A stretch of DNA of 64,000 nucleotides from Glycine soja. Lineage: Eukaryota > Streptophyta > Magnoliopsida > Fabales > Fabaceae. The translations under genes were made by a program, and so were the position numbers. Of this stretch, positions 36,240 to 48,982 are shown one piece after another. Under the pieces are notes generated by a model. That model did no database searches, was not told where the DNA came from, and was given only the letters and a program-made list of their open reading frames with translations. The DNA lies in NCBI RefSeq assembly GCF_004193775.1, contig NC_041009.1, forward strand, positions 42,711,534-42,775,533. Reading direction: 5' to 3'. The number at the start of each line of letters is the position of its first letter. The stretch's first letter is position 1.

Positions 36240-36592
36240 GTTCAATGAATTACCACCGCGTTTTTCTCTTGCGACGGGTTTTGAAAAACCGGTGCTAGGG
36301 TTCAAAGAAAGGACAAGCAGAACAAAGAAAGGAGTTCGTAGCAGAGGACGACGAGGTTGCGGTTTTGTTTTTTTTATTTTGAAAATTACGACGGGTTTTT
36401 ACTAAAAACCGGCGTAAATTATAAGAAACATAACATTCTAAGGCGGTTTTCAATAACCGCCTTAGAATGTGCGTCCTAAAATGCCATTTGCAAGCCAATA
36501 ATTTCAAAAATGCCACCGCACCACTTATTAAAGCGGTTCCTTATACAACCGACGTAAAGTGCGTGTCTTAAAAAAGGCTTTTTGTAGTAGTG
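36240..36592. repeat. right subterminal repeats of the CACTA element
   Basis: Includes 'cgacgggttttgaaaaaccg' (36276), a hairpin 'acgacgggtttttactaaaa' with its partner (36388-36415), and 'ctaaggcggttttcaataac' with its complement (36437-36470). The motif drifts from GACGGTT on the left side to GGCGGTT/GCGGTT here. Confidence 0.85.
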
Positions 36593-39500
36593 AATCCAAT
36601 CACCATTTCTCAAAGGACTTGGCATTGGCATAACATAACCAGTTTCACCACCCCAAGGAAAATGGTATGAGGCAAACACAACCTTCCCCCACCCAAAATC
36701 CACTTTGTCCTCCGGAAATCTTTGTCCGGAGGACACCACAAAGGCCGGTCCATCGTCGGCGTTGTTACAATAAATTTTAGTTATACCAGGAACCGGCCGG
36801 TGAGCCTCCACCCAATCAATTAGCCCTAAGAAGTGCTCCTCAGTTGTGGCGGCCGCCAAAAACTCGTGAACGGCTTCCGCCAAAAACCCTAGCGGCTCCT
36901 CTACCAACTCCTCCACCGGTTTCCCGCCAAAGGGTATGGAAAGCACATTCCCAAAATAACTCTCCATCATTGCTTCACTCTCTTTGTCACCATTGCCAAG
37001 CCTTTTCCTTCCATCAACCACAATGCCCATTTTGGCCACAACCCTTTTACCATTTTTCTCTTTCGAAGCCGCACGTGCAACCATCTTCCACAAGAATGCG
37101 GAGAAACACTCGAGCTTTGTGCGTGTGGCGGCGAAGACTTGCATGAGGTGGAGCTGCTCCGCCGTGACGTAGTATATGCGGCTGAGGAGAGCGGCGGAGG
37201 CGGTGGATGGAGGAGGAGGAAGCTCGGAGATGGGGGTGTACATGTGGTGTAGGGAAGGGTGAATGGAACCTGGACGCCGAGGACTGAGGAGGGAGCGGCG
37301 GAAACATGGGTGGCGAGAAGCGGTTGGGGCGACAGTGACGACGAGGGTGTTGTTGGGCTTGGTGGGCTGGGCCATATCGGCCCATGAAACAAGGAACATG
37401 TTTGTGGAATAAGCATCTGCTACGCGATGGTCAAATGTGCATGCCACAATTATTCCACCACACTTGAGTGAAGTTGCCTACAAAGGGAACATTCAATTAT
37501 GGCCATATCAATGAAATAGTACTTCATCATGTAATGCAACAACAACAACATTGGTTTGATTGTTATGACCATTGCTGTTGGCTGCAAATTAAGTCATTCT
37601 ATCTCCTAATTATGTCCTTGATATTTGAATAATATCTTGGCCAATTTTCTTATACATTTTACTACATGTATTTTAAATTTAAGTAAAGTTTAAATATATA
37701 AATAAGAAAATATGTGAGATAAAATAAAATTATTATTAGATAATGTATCTTAAAAAAGGAAAAATAAAATAGGAGTTCCTTATGTAATAATGTGAATTAT
37801 ATTTATCTAATGAAAATGGATAAAAGAAATAGGACTTTTAAAGTTGAGAAAATATATGAAAATAAAATTATTTGAATTAAAATGCATCATTTCTAACTTT
37901 TTATTTGATAAAATACGTAAAAGGTTAAATTTTGAATTTGAATATGGATTCAATTATTTGATGTAGCAATGTTTGAGAAGAATAAAAAATAAGTTTAACT
38001 CATTTTCATTAATCAATTAAAAATCATCATATACATAGTTTTTTAGTTATTACAAAAATTAATGAATTTACCGTACATAATAATTTATAATTAAATTAAT
38101 AACAACCAAAAAAATATTTACAGTGCTAATACCTTCTAATTATATTCATAAAAAAATATAATTGTGAGAATTTTTTATTTATTTACTTTTTAAATTTTTA
38201 TTGATTCATATTTTTTAATTTTTAAAATGAGACATTTTATAAAGTGCTAATATAATAATAAATTCAAATGTTTTAAAATTGTGTAAATACTTATTAACAT
38301 GCATATCCAAACACAAGAGGAAGGTTCAACATTAAAAGTAAAAGGCATATGACTTTTTAAAGTAGTCAAATAGTTAAACAAATTTTAATTTTGATTATTC
38401 ACATATAGTTATATCACCTAGATTTAAATTTTCCTACATTCTTACAATCTTAAATTGAGAATTGTTCTTAGTTGATATCTTCCTATATAAGATATAATTA
38501 TTTAATTTATTAAGATTAAAAAAATTGATTAATTTAATTAATAGTAATAAATTTATCTTAAATTGTAACTTCTTTCAAAATTATTCTTGTTATTGATATT
38601 TTTCTCTCTTATTTTTTTTAATGGGATATTTTTAATCTAAAATAAATTAATATAAATAATATTATAAATTAAATTTTATAAAAAGAATAAATATTATTTC
38701 AAATTTAAATCTTATAAATAATATAGTCATACTTAATACTCTATGTGATTTGAATGGTTAAGATTAAAAGAAAAATCCTAGAAACTAAAGTGATTCTGTT
38801 CTCTATATATCCATGTTTAATCGTATGACCCATACCTGGGTGTGTGTGCGTATATATCTCTAATATTTGAATGATCAAGGTTAAAAAGAAAAAATAACCT
38901 TTTAAAGTGACGGGCACTTGGATAAGTTGTTTATAATTAAGCTTTCAAATGTAGCTTTATTAAAAATTGAATATTGAAATGTAGTATATATAGATATATA
39001 TTGTTTATAAATTTAATATATTATTAATTCTGTAAAAAAAACATATTATTGATATAAAATACTCTTTAACTATACTATGCATGATCCAATAGACCAGCCT
39101 GTTTAATTTACACCTAGAATCAATTTCACACATTGTAACATATATTTCAATATAACTAAGATTAATTTGAATTATTATAACTATATTTAGTGATTTAAAA
39201 CAAATTTTATAAAAAAAAATTAAACTAAAGAATCACGTGCTCTTTTTGGAAACAAATTGTCACCGCAATAAATGTTTAAGTTGAATTTTTGGGTCAAATA
39301 ACTTACGGGATGATGCATATAATTAGGTATCATGTCATATTCAATTAGTTTGCTAGTTAATTATTAGCTAGGTTTCTGGTTGTGGATAGATTTGACATTG
39401 TGGTCACAGACAAAGATTCAATATCTAATAATTAACTTCACACCCAATACGTGGGGACAAATTGATGGATTTTTTTATTTTTTTTTATGACGAGTGAAGT

Positions 39501-40214
39501 GTTAAAAAGAAGAAAAATTGTGAAATATTACATATGATCAGTTTCCGTTACCTGCAGGATTAATGCTACAACTGTCACCAACCAAAAAACTACAATGCTT
39601 TTTTTCTTTTTCTTAAGAAATCATGCATGCATGTCTCCGTTAAGGCAGATACTAATTTAGTTTCCGGTATTTAATTGTTATTCATCCAATAGAATTTTAC
39701 ATAAGATAATAATTAACCATATATTTTTTTAAAATAAATCATTCTCAGTAAAAGTAACGAGTTTCATAGGATTTATGATTCATCAAACATTAACATTAAT
39801 TGTGTTCCAAACTACTCCAAATACATATAGTGTTCCAAACATGCTCCAAATTAAATACAACACTCTATATCAGAGTGAAGAATTTGAACATGGATAATTA
39901 AAATTGGATTCTTGTTATTGTAAAAAAAAATCGAAACATTTTCCTTCTCATACTATCCCTCAGCTTCTTTTTATAAGAAAGGATTAATTGATTTTTAAAA
40001 AATTAAGAAATATAGATAATATTTCCAGTTATATTAGTTATTAAATATTTTTTTTTATCGAGAAGTGTCGATCTGCATTAAGGAAACACTTCCTATTTCT
40101 ACATCTTTCTCTAGTTGGAAATAAGATTGAAGTGTCCACAAAGCATTTCGCTTAAATGAAATGCAATTTGGACCAATGCTTATTTAAAAGGTAAATATTA
40201 ACTAAAAAGTTATA

Positions 40215-40670
40215 GAATTAAATATATTTTTAGTTCTCATAATATATTTATTTAATGCTTTTAGTCCATATAATTTTTTTAGTCCTTATAAAATTGGAAA
40301 ATTTTGATATATTTTTTTGAACGATAAATACTAATTATTAGTTTTTTTGTCAATAAAAAGAATTAAATTCATGATTTTTTTTCTCATTTTCCTTCTTAAT
40401 AATTCAACCAATATTATATCTCCAGGATTTCCTTCTTAATAATTCAACCAATATTATATCTCCAGGAAACTTTTGATATTGATTCCTCTTATATTAATAT
40501 TTATTTTAGCATCTATTATTTAAGAAATATCAAATCTATTCTCAAATACATTATTGATATATCATCAATAAATAGTGTGAAGGACTAAAATCATAACATA
40601 AAATGTTACAGGGACTAAAACCATAAAATGAGTATACTACAAAGACATAAAATATATTTAATTATAAAAA
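40215..40670. mobile_element. MITE-like element in the intron of BAHD copy A
   Basis: Inverted ends 'aattaaatatatttttagtt' (40217) and, reversed from 40668, 'aattaaatatattttatgtc'. The interior has the 'gactaaaa' / 'ttttagtcc' phrases of a common legume repeat family. No ORF. Confidence 0.55.
40388..40467. repeat. 40-bp tandem duplication
   Basis: The unit beginning 'tttccttcttaataattcaa' occurs twice without visible mismatch, so it is recent. It lies inside the MITE-like element. Confidence 0.93.
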
Positions 40671-42054
40671 TATAACATAAAATAAGTTGTGACAATAAAC
40701 ACGGTTCATATGACTTAGACAGTGAAAAAAGATATTTGAACATCTAAGAGTAGCTCTATATATATATATAATTGATATGATGGATAATGTGATGTGAGAA
40801 AAAAAATAAAAATAACAAAAAAGGAATGATAGGTAGGTATCAATTTAGTGATATTTTAGGAGTTCAAATAACTATTGATAAAAAAAAATTGGTTTTCACA
40901 TTAATTAGGATTTTCTTTCTTATTAGGGTTGGCCCTGTGGTTGTTTTGTGGTGCAACCACCTAGGTCCATGGCCGAAAGCTAGGGATAAAAAATTCAGTC
41001 AATTATAATATGAGAGGGAAACAAAATTCAATTTCTTTAAGCGAAAACTCCATCTTGCTAGCTTATCTAAAACTCCTTTAATTCCTAAAGTTTAACCTTT
41101 TAAGCATTAAAACTAACAAAATTTCAACTTCTACAAAAATAAATAATTGTTTATTCGTATGTGATATTTTATTATTTGTATGTATTTGTGGTAAAGAAAT
41201 TTAATATTTTTAATGAAATGTTATATTTTTTTTATGAATATATATTTATCATATTTGTACACAAAGGATTTCTATCTATATAAAAAAAGTTTAACTTAAA
41301 TATTGAATGAATAAAATATATAAATTATTATAAATTTATAATATATCTTTGATTCTTGTGAATAAAAAAAATCATTATCTATTATTTTATGATGGACCCA
41401 TAAAATAATAGGTCGCCTTACTATATATAGATCACATGCATATTTTGATGTTTGTAATGAATATAGTGTCATTATGGCCTGTTAGTAATTATTGTTAACA
41501 CATAGTACTACCTACATATAGTACCTGGACAGCAAGCACACCATTCTTCTTCTTAGTAACAAACTTTCCTTCAATGGTGTCATCTGGGTTGTAAAAGTTG
41601 AGGCACTTTAGCTCCACATCTGCCTCAGCTTCAACAAAATCAACTCCACGATTATTACAAAGCACCTCGGGTTCACCCATATTATTAGGCACAACTTCAC
41701 CTGCAAATACATAATAAGAGACTAGAGTTTGTGCCAAGGCATTTTTAAGAGACCTCACCATAGATCCAAAGGTCATTTTGTTGGTGCCACTATTCCCTAA
41801 GGTTGTGGATTTGAGCATGGGATTTTTGTAGCAAAAGAAGACTCCTACATCAAGTGGAGGTAGAAGTAGGTCAAGGTTAGAAAGTGGGAGCCAATATTCT
41901 TGCATTGGTACTACTGCTGCCACCACCTCTTCATTGGTCACATTTACGGAGAAATTTCCATTCTCAACACCCATTTTGGATAAGAATATTTTAGGGGCAA
42001 GATATGATTAAGAGTGTTTAATTTCCAAGTTGATTGGCCTCGCAGTATTAGTTC

Positions 42055-42062
42055 TATTTATA
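42055..42062 (-). promoter_or_regulatory. TATA box of BAHD copy A
   Basis: TATAAATA on the minus strand, 81 bp upstream of the ATG. Paralogue B has the identical octamer 78 bp upstream of its ATG, which supports both. Confidence 0.65.
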
Positions 42063-42129
42063 GCTCTTATGTACTTATAAGCTTAATTAGTGGGATGGTA
42101 CAGGTGTATTTAATTGGAGTCCATGTTGG

Positions 42130-44680
42130 TTCATCTAGTCCAATTTTCTTTTTTATTTTAATGGAAAAAATAAGCATTGTATAGATGTAGGACTAGCGAA
42201 CAAATCCTTTGAAACTTAATTTCTAATTGTTTCTCATACTTCATGGGGTACTTTAGTTCAATCATTGAGCAAAAGATTCCCTGTGTGAGATATTTTATAT
42301 AGAGGTCGATTTTATAAAATGATTGTATGGTCAAAAAAATAGTTAGAAATTCAATGATTTTACCTATGTTCAAGAATTATAAGTATGTAATAGTGTTAAT
42401 ATTTAAAGTAAGAATTTTATTATTCATAGAAATCTTAGTCAACTTAAACAAAATTCCTTCCCCTTAAAAACAGCTGAAATCTCTACAAGAAAAAGAAAGA
42501 TAATTATATATGATATGTAAATGTTATTATTTCCTTTTTTTTATTTTTTGAAAATTATTTTTATTTTTAAAAGATTAGAATTCTAAATTTGACTTTTTAT
42601 TTTCTGCTTTGTCAGGGGAGAAGTGTGTGAAGGAAAAGAAAGAAATGTATTTTTAGATTTACTTAAAATTATATTCTTTGTCTGTATTTTTATTTTACCA
42701 AAAATGAGATTTGTATTTTTAACTGAAAATAGAATTTTATTGTTTTCATTTTTTGATTTGTTTGGAAAATTTTTTTATTGAAAATATTTTTAAAAATCCA
42801 ATCAAATATATTTTTATTATTATTTTCTATTTCCAGTAAAAATGAGAACATGAAACAGTCAAATTAAATAATACTAATTGTACTAGTACTTTATATAAGA
42901 ATTTTTCGGTACATTTTTTCATGTTGGGAAATCCCCTTCATAATATAGTAGGGTTAGATCTGACAAATTATGAAAATTATAAGATATGATCACATGACTA
43001 AAATATGACATGTAAAATATTAATTAATCTATAGTAGCATATATTAAAAATTTAAATCACCTCAAGAGAATTTATATTTTAATTAAGAAATCAATTAAAT
43101 TTAGAGTCTGTCAATATAATAAAATGCTATAATTTATAAAATACTGTATATATATTGCCTATAATTAACATGCGTACAACACCAAGAATAAAACTATTAT
43201 TTATGGTATATATCATTTATCATTACTTTACGGACCTTTACATACATTAGTAAATACACATATAATTGTGTTAATAATTACAAAATTAGTACCTCAAAAA
43301 AATTACAAAATTACATTTGAATAAAAAATTAAAATATAAATAATTTTAAAAAACAAAAACAAAATTGATGAGGCGCCCCTTGTTGCCTCCGGTCTGTCCC
43401 TATACATCTTGGTGATAATTTATCCATATCAAATCCTCTCAGGCTTGAAGATTTAAAGATGAATTTTCTAATACTACTACAATAATGGTTTATTACGACG
43501 CATTAATAATTATGGTCGGCATAAACTGATATAGAAAGATAATTTTGTAGTAGGGTAAATATAATTATAAGACTAATCTTAGAGACAAGTAGAAGTGAAT
43601 TAGCAAAGAATCATGTCATCTTTTACAGCATAAAATATTGTAACATAAGTTACGTACTGTCCAAATCCAGAATCCTTAATTAACTGATGTTAAATACGTG
43701 AGGTGCTCAAACAAATTTTATATTAATTTATGCAAGAGAATTGTAAATTTACGCAAGTTTAATTATAAAAACAACGATAGAAACTAGAAAGTTACATGTT
43801 ATGTTAATAATCTTGTATGTATTTTTTTTCTTGCTTAATTGATTTCACTTACTCCAAAGTCACACAACAGTTCCTCTTCATGGATCATATATGAGAACCT
43901 TGGAAACTTCACTCAGCGTACCAAGTGGGGACCTCCTCCTTGTTGTTCGTAACTTTTTTCTTATCTTAGTTTATCTCCTTAAATATAAGGAAATGTTACG
44001 TCTTTTTCTCACTAGGTTTATGTTCACCTAATCCATTGCTGACTCCAAATCACTCACTTAACCTTTGATTCCTCTACTCCAAACTACTCACTTAACCTTC
44101 ATCTTCTTGACGTGATTGATGGCATTTGATTTATTCAAATGTTATGGCACTTGCATTACGCGTACGTGTTGTTCTCTAATTCAAGTGCATTCAATACTAC
44201 AAGAATATTTGTTATTATATTGGGTCATGAGTTTATCTATAATATAAACAAATTATAGTGAGTTTAATCGTTGATATTGACCAACTACAAATTTTTAATT
44301 AATTTTTTCTTGACCAATGTTTTTACAGACGGCTTTTTTTACGATAATGGATAAGAATTAGAATAAGCTTAACTCATTATAATTAAAATAAGTGTTGTAA
44401 CGGTTTTAACCAACTGTAATTTATTTTTAACTTTTCAAAAATTAAAGATAGAATATTTGGAGCTGTGGGTCAATCACATTGTCCCTCAATTCTTTTACAG
44501 ATTCTGGCATGATGTTTGATACAAACCTTTTCCCTATCACTGATAAGTTGATATATAATTTAAATAATACTACTAAACTAATTAAATAGCTTAGTATATG
44601 ATACCCTGTCTTGGTCATTATGTTTATTTAATTATTGAGCTTATTTTGTTTTGAACTTTGAAGTTTAGTTGTTTTATGCA
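42130..44680. other. intergenic, no gene
   Basis: Apart from the short element at 43468-43556, it holds a loose duplication ('ctccaaatcactcacttaac' at 44042 and 'ctccaaactactcacttaac' at 44078). From 44196 there is a possible CACTA left end ('actacaagaatatttg') with an 'agacggcttttttta' stretch near 44328. Confidence 0.4.
43468..43556. repeat. short CACTA-derived MITE, about 85 bp
   Basis: The left end 'ctactacaataatggtttat' and the right end, reversed, 'ctactacaaaattatctttc' form inverted termini. 'ttacgacgcattaataatta' inside matches the ACGACG style of the large CACTA element's subterminal repeats. Confidence 0.55.
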
Positions 44681-45840
44681 ATGGCAGCCAAGAGCAAAAT
44701 CCTAGTCCTTGGAGGAACAAGTTACATTGGAAAATTCATAGTTATGGCAAGCGTAGAAGCAGGTCACTCCACTTTTGCCTTAGTTAGGGAGAGCACCCTT
44801 TCTCATCCTCAAAAGTCTAAACTTATTCAGAGCTTCAAGAGCTTTGGAGTTACTCTTCTTTATGTATGTGCCTTCCGATCACAAATTTCTATTTTCTTTT
44901 CAAATAAAATACAGTACTCTTTCAAAGTTCAATAATCCAATTTTTATAATACCTCTGTGATTTAATTTGTAGGGTGATGTAAATAATCATGAAAGCCTTG
45001 TTAAGGCAATTAAGCAAGTTGATGTTCTAATATTTACACTAGGTGGGTAGCATATAGATGATCAAGTGAATGTCATAGCAATAAAAGAAGCTGGAAACAT
45101 CAAGGTACGTACATCCATAATACTTTCTTTACAAATTAATTAACTAATTAATGACTGTCCAGGGTACTTCATTTTGTGAATTGCACCCATATCCAAAAGA
45201 TATAGTATATTGGTGCATGTTAAGTAATTAAGTTTGTGTACTTATCAAAACAAGGTGACAAACATATCATATTTGTTTCTTGTGTTTTAAGATTTATATA
45301 GAAGAAAACAAACAACAAATATAAATATTTGAAAAAAACAATAACTTCAAAACAAGGTGACAGTTTTATAATCATAAGTGAAAATAGAAAATATTTTCTC
45401 AAACTAAACTTGACATAAGTTACCATTCTAATTTATAATTTATATAATAGATCAACTGACAATTTTTAGTTATACTTTAAGGTGGATTTTTGCCTTACTT
45501 TCTATATTTCATTTTTGTTTCGCTATTTAATCAAATTCATTTCATGCTTATTTATGAGATCTCATATGCAAGTTTGTTAATTCTGTTTTCCAAATTGGTA
45601 TTGTATCCATACTAATCCAACATAGCTTAATGGAAACCAAATTTCTTTTCTGCGGAGTTTAAATGGTTGCAGTGTTGAAAACTTATTGACTTAGTCATCT
45701 GGATTAGATGTGGACCATAACAGGGCAGTTGAGCCATCGGCCAGCTTTTTCGACAAAATAGTGAAAATCAAAAGGGCAATTGAAGCTGAAGGAATCCCTT
45801 ACACTTACTTGGTCAAATACAGGATGCTATGCTAGATGTT
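44681..45840 (+). pseudogene. isoflavone reductase-like (PCBER/PLR family), truncated
   Basis: NADPH-dependent reductases of phenylpropanoid and isoflavonoid metabolism. Exon 1, 44681-44863, starts MAAKSKILVLGGTSYIGKF with the dinucleotide-binding GGTSYIG loop and ends at a GT. Exon 2, 44973-45104, encodes GDVNNHESLVKAIKQVDVL and has a TAG at 45048-45050 where the family has Gln after GG (one C-to-T change). It ends at a good donor (AAG|GTACGT). A degraded exon 3 (about 45698-45834) reads GLDVDHNRAVEP and then IVKIKRAIEAEGIPYTYL before the frame collapses; its start lacks the usual RFLPSEF text. The remaining exons for the C-terminal half were not found. Confidence 0.85.
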
Positions 45841-45849
45841 AAGGGTTTA

Positions 45850-46770
45850 TTTGTTGTTTTTTACTTCAGGTGTCTTGCAACTTAGAGTTAGATACTAATT
45901 TTTTGAAATACAATATCTATTTAAGTGACTAACTTCTTTCAACAGATATTTTTTATACACGCAAATTTAATGATTATACACTTACAGAGCATGATTATCA
46001 TTTATCGATCTGTCTACTAATACCACACTTGGCGACAATTTTCAGTGCTACTAGCAATAGGTTCATGAAAGCATATGCTGATTTGTAAAAGCCTGAAACA
46101 ACCAATTAATTATTGGGGTAATTGAGTTTAACATTGTGATGTTAAACTTATTGTTGGGGTCCAAGGAGAATCATGGGTTGTTCCTTTTATGCTTTGTGCT
46201 GCTGAAATAGCATAATTTAAAGAAGCATTAAAGATTGAAATGGACCAATTCAGGTGGTTCCATTTTATCTCTGCCCTTTCACTTATTGTTCTGATCCCTC
46301 AATGTTTTTTGTTTCATTCTGATTTTGTTTCCCCCCTTTTCTTGCTTTGTTTGATTATCAATAATTGTCTCAAATGACATGATGGAAATTTGAGTAATGT
46401 ACCTAAGTGTGTTGAACCATTAAATTTGGTGCATTTTGTAAGCTAAACTAGTGTAGTGAGTGTGTGTATGTGTGCTGGTGCATTTTAGTAGTGTAAAAGT
46501 GTGTTTTTATGATTTTTAGGACATACTTATATATCTAAGTAATTTAAAGTTGTATAGGCTTGGCCGACCTCTTCACATTGATGTGGTGTTCAAGTAGACA
46601 TATTAGGAAAAAGGACAACACCTAGGTGGATAAGAATTAGAAAAAACCTATGTAAGTTAACATGTTATATAAATTATTTAATTTTTTTAGTAAAAAAAGT
46701 AACTATGAGATATTATTTTTTTTTCCATTTAATTAGAGAGACTTTCAAAAGAAATTGTAGGAAGGCTCTA
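45850..46770. other. unassigned sequence between pseudogene and CACTA relic
   Basis: No feature firmly identified. A stretch near 46150-46250 is open in one frame (GVQGESWVVPFMLCAAEIA then stop) and may be old coding sequence, but I could not place it. Confidence 0.35.
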
Positions 46771-46779
46771 GTGCTAGTG

Positions 46780-47640
46780 GTAGGACGAGGCCATTAACTC
46801 TGCATCAAGAGTTAAATTGTGGGCTGATGTTGCTGGACGCAAGTCTTAGGGACATCTTTATGGCTGGAGACATGTCCTCCCATTGTAAGCATGGTGTGGA
46901 ACCACTAACACAAGTGAAGTGAGCATCATGTAGGTCATCTCAAAACATTGCTCAAAAGTGGGTGACTAAACAAATCTCACAAATGAAAAACTTGAACAAC
47001 GAATCAAATAGCTACTAGAAAACCATCAAAAAACACAAGAAGAGATACTCAACACCATTAAGGAACTTAAAGCATTTGTGAGTGACCTCAGCCAGCGTCT
47101 TCAATCTGGTTGTTGTCACCATCCAAACTATGAAGAATATGACCAATACCATCCCACCTAGTCATTAGAGACATAACATTTATATATATGAATTTTTGTA
47201 TTATGACTTAGTGGCATACTTCTGTGATTGTTTGATACTTTATACTTCATATAAGCACTTCAATGGGTTTTTTATATGAATTAGCAGCAAGTGCTCATAT
47301 GAATTTGTATTATGACAACTACCATAGTTCATATATGTGAAAATGAAATATTGTTATGCATTAATTTTATGTTTAAATAGGTACTATTTTTCCAGGTTTT
47401 GATAATTTCCGTAAAAAAACAAATTTAATTTAAAAAACATAATTACCGAAGGTTAAACTCAATGTATTACAATAGTTTCTTATTGTGCAGAAAACACATT
47501 CTATTACAGCCAAGCCGTTTGTATTATCGACGATCAATTTATTGATGATTAAACCTATTATAATACCTTCTACTTAGAGTGGACTTAGCCCACTGTATTA
47601 TCGACCGAGATTTTACATACAAACTCGTAGCCAACTTTAA
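46780..47640 (+). mobile_element. CACTA transposase C-terminal relic with subterminal region
   Basis: In one plus frame, with several stops, the text reads GHLYGWRHVL and then LTNEKLEQRIK, stop, LLENHQKTQEEILNTIKELK, ending HPNYEEYDQYHPT and a stop near 47160. This is the charged coiled-coil tail typical of plant CACTA transposases. It is followed at 47430-47640 by repeated, partly inverted motifs ('ttatcgacgatcaatttatt', 'gtattatcgaccgagatttt') like a subterminal zone. A possible left end lies at 44196, which would put the reductase pseudogene inside the element. Confidence 0.5.
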
Positions 47641-47649
47641 GCTGTTTGT

Positions 47650-48870
47650 TTATAGTTGTTGTTTTAGTTTGGACAACAGTTTTTTATTATACAAATAAAA
47701 GTAAGAAGCATATAGAATTGTTTTTATAAGCAATTTAAGATATTTTATAAAATATTTAACCTAAGAGCATCTTTAAAGTAATAATATGTTTATATATATA
47801 ATTTTATTTACTTTACAATAATTATTTCAAAGTTTATACTTACGATAATTTTTTATTGACTAACAATTCAAGTTAAAACTGTTGAGTTATAAAACAAATA
47901 AGAATACTCAATAAATAATTTTGATTAAATACAGATAATTATAAAGTTTTAAAATTGTGTCTTATTTTATCATCAGATCAAAATATTGTATATACATCTA
48001 CACCTACAAAACAAGAAAAAAGTTTTAGGGTGGGCAACAACTAAAACTAAAACTATTTTTTGATATAAATTAATGTTTACATCAAATTAAACTAATTTAA
48101 AATGTGACGACAAAAAAAATTAAAATCTAATATATAAACGAGAAAAAACATTTTAAAGCAATTAATGTAATTAAAATTGTATCAAAAAATTAATGTAATT
48201 AAGAAATTAACGTGTAATTACAAATTTATATATACCACATGAAATAAATAGTATTTCTATAATTAATATAAGAAAATAAAATAATTTATACAGAAGTTAA
48301 CATATATTTAAAGCAAATGTAAAATGAAATAATTATATATACAATTAATATGAGAAATTATATTAATTAATATATATTTTAACTACCTAATATATAAGGT
48401 TTTTAATTATTATTATAGAAGATATTTGAAAACATAAAATTTATGTGTTGATTAGATAACGGAGAACATTTTAAAAAAAAGAAAAACAAAACTCACCACA
48501 ATAGTTCTGGTAAAAGTAAAATTATATTATCAATACAAAGGAGGGACAATGAATAAGAGGTTTGAGGTGGCAGGGGAGGGGGACTGCCCTAGTGGCAGCC
48601 AACCTAGTTTCACCCGTGTGTTTGATATAACAAACAAAAGCATACAAATGTGAAGTTTTTGAGAAATATTTAAAACAAAGTCGATCCTTTTTTTATATGA
48701 ATCTTTGTGTTCAAATATCCTCTTAGTATATGTTAAATTAAAGTAAAGAAAGAGAACAAATGAAAGATGAACAGCACCAATGCAAACATATCTGCTATGC
48801 GTTAAAGTCAATTTGACCTCTCGAAGTAAAGTGGGTATATCATCATGGACTGAACGTACATTTAATTGGC
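47650..48870. other. intergenic, AT-rich
   Basis: No gene. Near 48550-48620 there is a short GC-richer patch ('gaggtggcaggggaggggga') without coding signal. Confidence 0.4.
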
Positions 48871-48872
48871 GG

Positions 48873-48982
48873 CACCTATCGGACAGAAGCGAAATATGGT
48901 TCTGATATCATACTAAATTTTATAGTGCACCTATCGGACAGAAGCGAAATATGGTTCTGATATCATACTAAATTTTATAGTG
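48873..48982. repeat. 55-bp tandem duplication
   Basis: Two perfect copies (48873-48927 and 48928-48982) start 'cacctatcggacagaagcga' and contain 'ggttctgatatcatac'. The following 'acccaatgtgggactattct' (49073) is of the kind found in short non-autonomous LTR-type repeats, so the duplication may lie in such a relic. Confidence 0.93.

Larger units (their letters stand above)
32478..36592. mobile_element. non-autonomous CACTA (En/Spm) transposon, 4115 bp
   Basis: Left terminus CACAACTAGAAAAATGGC (32478). Right terminus, read from the other strand, CACTACTACAAAAAGCC (36592). Both are CACTA-type TIRs. It is flanked by a 3-bp direct repeat AAT at 32475-32477 and 36593-36595. Removing the element plus one AAT restores 'gtacacaatccaatcacc', against 'gtacacaacccaatcacc' in paralogue B, so the empty site is seen directly. 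Both ends carry clustered ACGACGGTT/AACCGTC-type subterminal repeats, the usual transposase-binding arrangement. No transposase frame is present, so it would depend on a partner in trans. The interior holds captured gene fragments and two long (TA)n runs. Confidence 0.95.
37478..41524 (-). other. intron of BAHD copy A, 4047 bp, element-filled
   Basis: GT at 41523-41524 and AG at 37478-37479 bound it. It is 2.4 times the length of the paralogue's intron (54867-56526). Mostly AT-rich, and it contains the MITE-like element at 40215-40670. No gene seen. Confidence 0.8.
32373..41974 (-). pseudogene. BAHD acyltransferase copy A, split by a CACTA insertion
   Basis: BAHD enzymes transfer acyl groups from CoA thioesters to alcohols or amines in the cytosol. 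Exon 1 is 41525-41974 (150 codons, ATG at 41974, GT donor at 41523-41524). Exon 2 starts at 37477 after an AG and keeps HRVAD (residues 167-171, the catalytic HXXXD) and VDFGWG (structural DFGWG motif). At codon 444 the transposon at 32478-36592 interrupts it. The final 34 codons, ending NQYN with TGA at 32373-32375, lie beyond the element. Joined, the ancestral protein would be 478 residues. As it stands, translation runs through the TSD into the transposon and stops at 36476, giving about 39 foreign residues in place of the native tail. Activity is uncertain, since both signature motifs survive. The exact substrate is unknown; similarity in style to coniferyl-alcohol or hydroxycinnamoyl acyltransferases is only an impression. 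Confidence 0.9.

Noticed and set aside
36844..37416. Several overlapping frames of 62-149 codons on both strands
   Set aside because: They are shadow frames of the GC-richer BAHD exon 2, whose own frame carries the family motifs.
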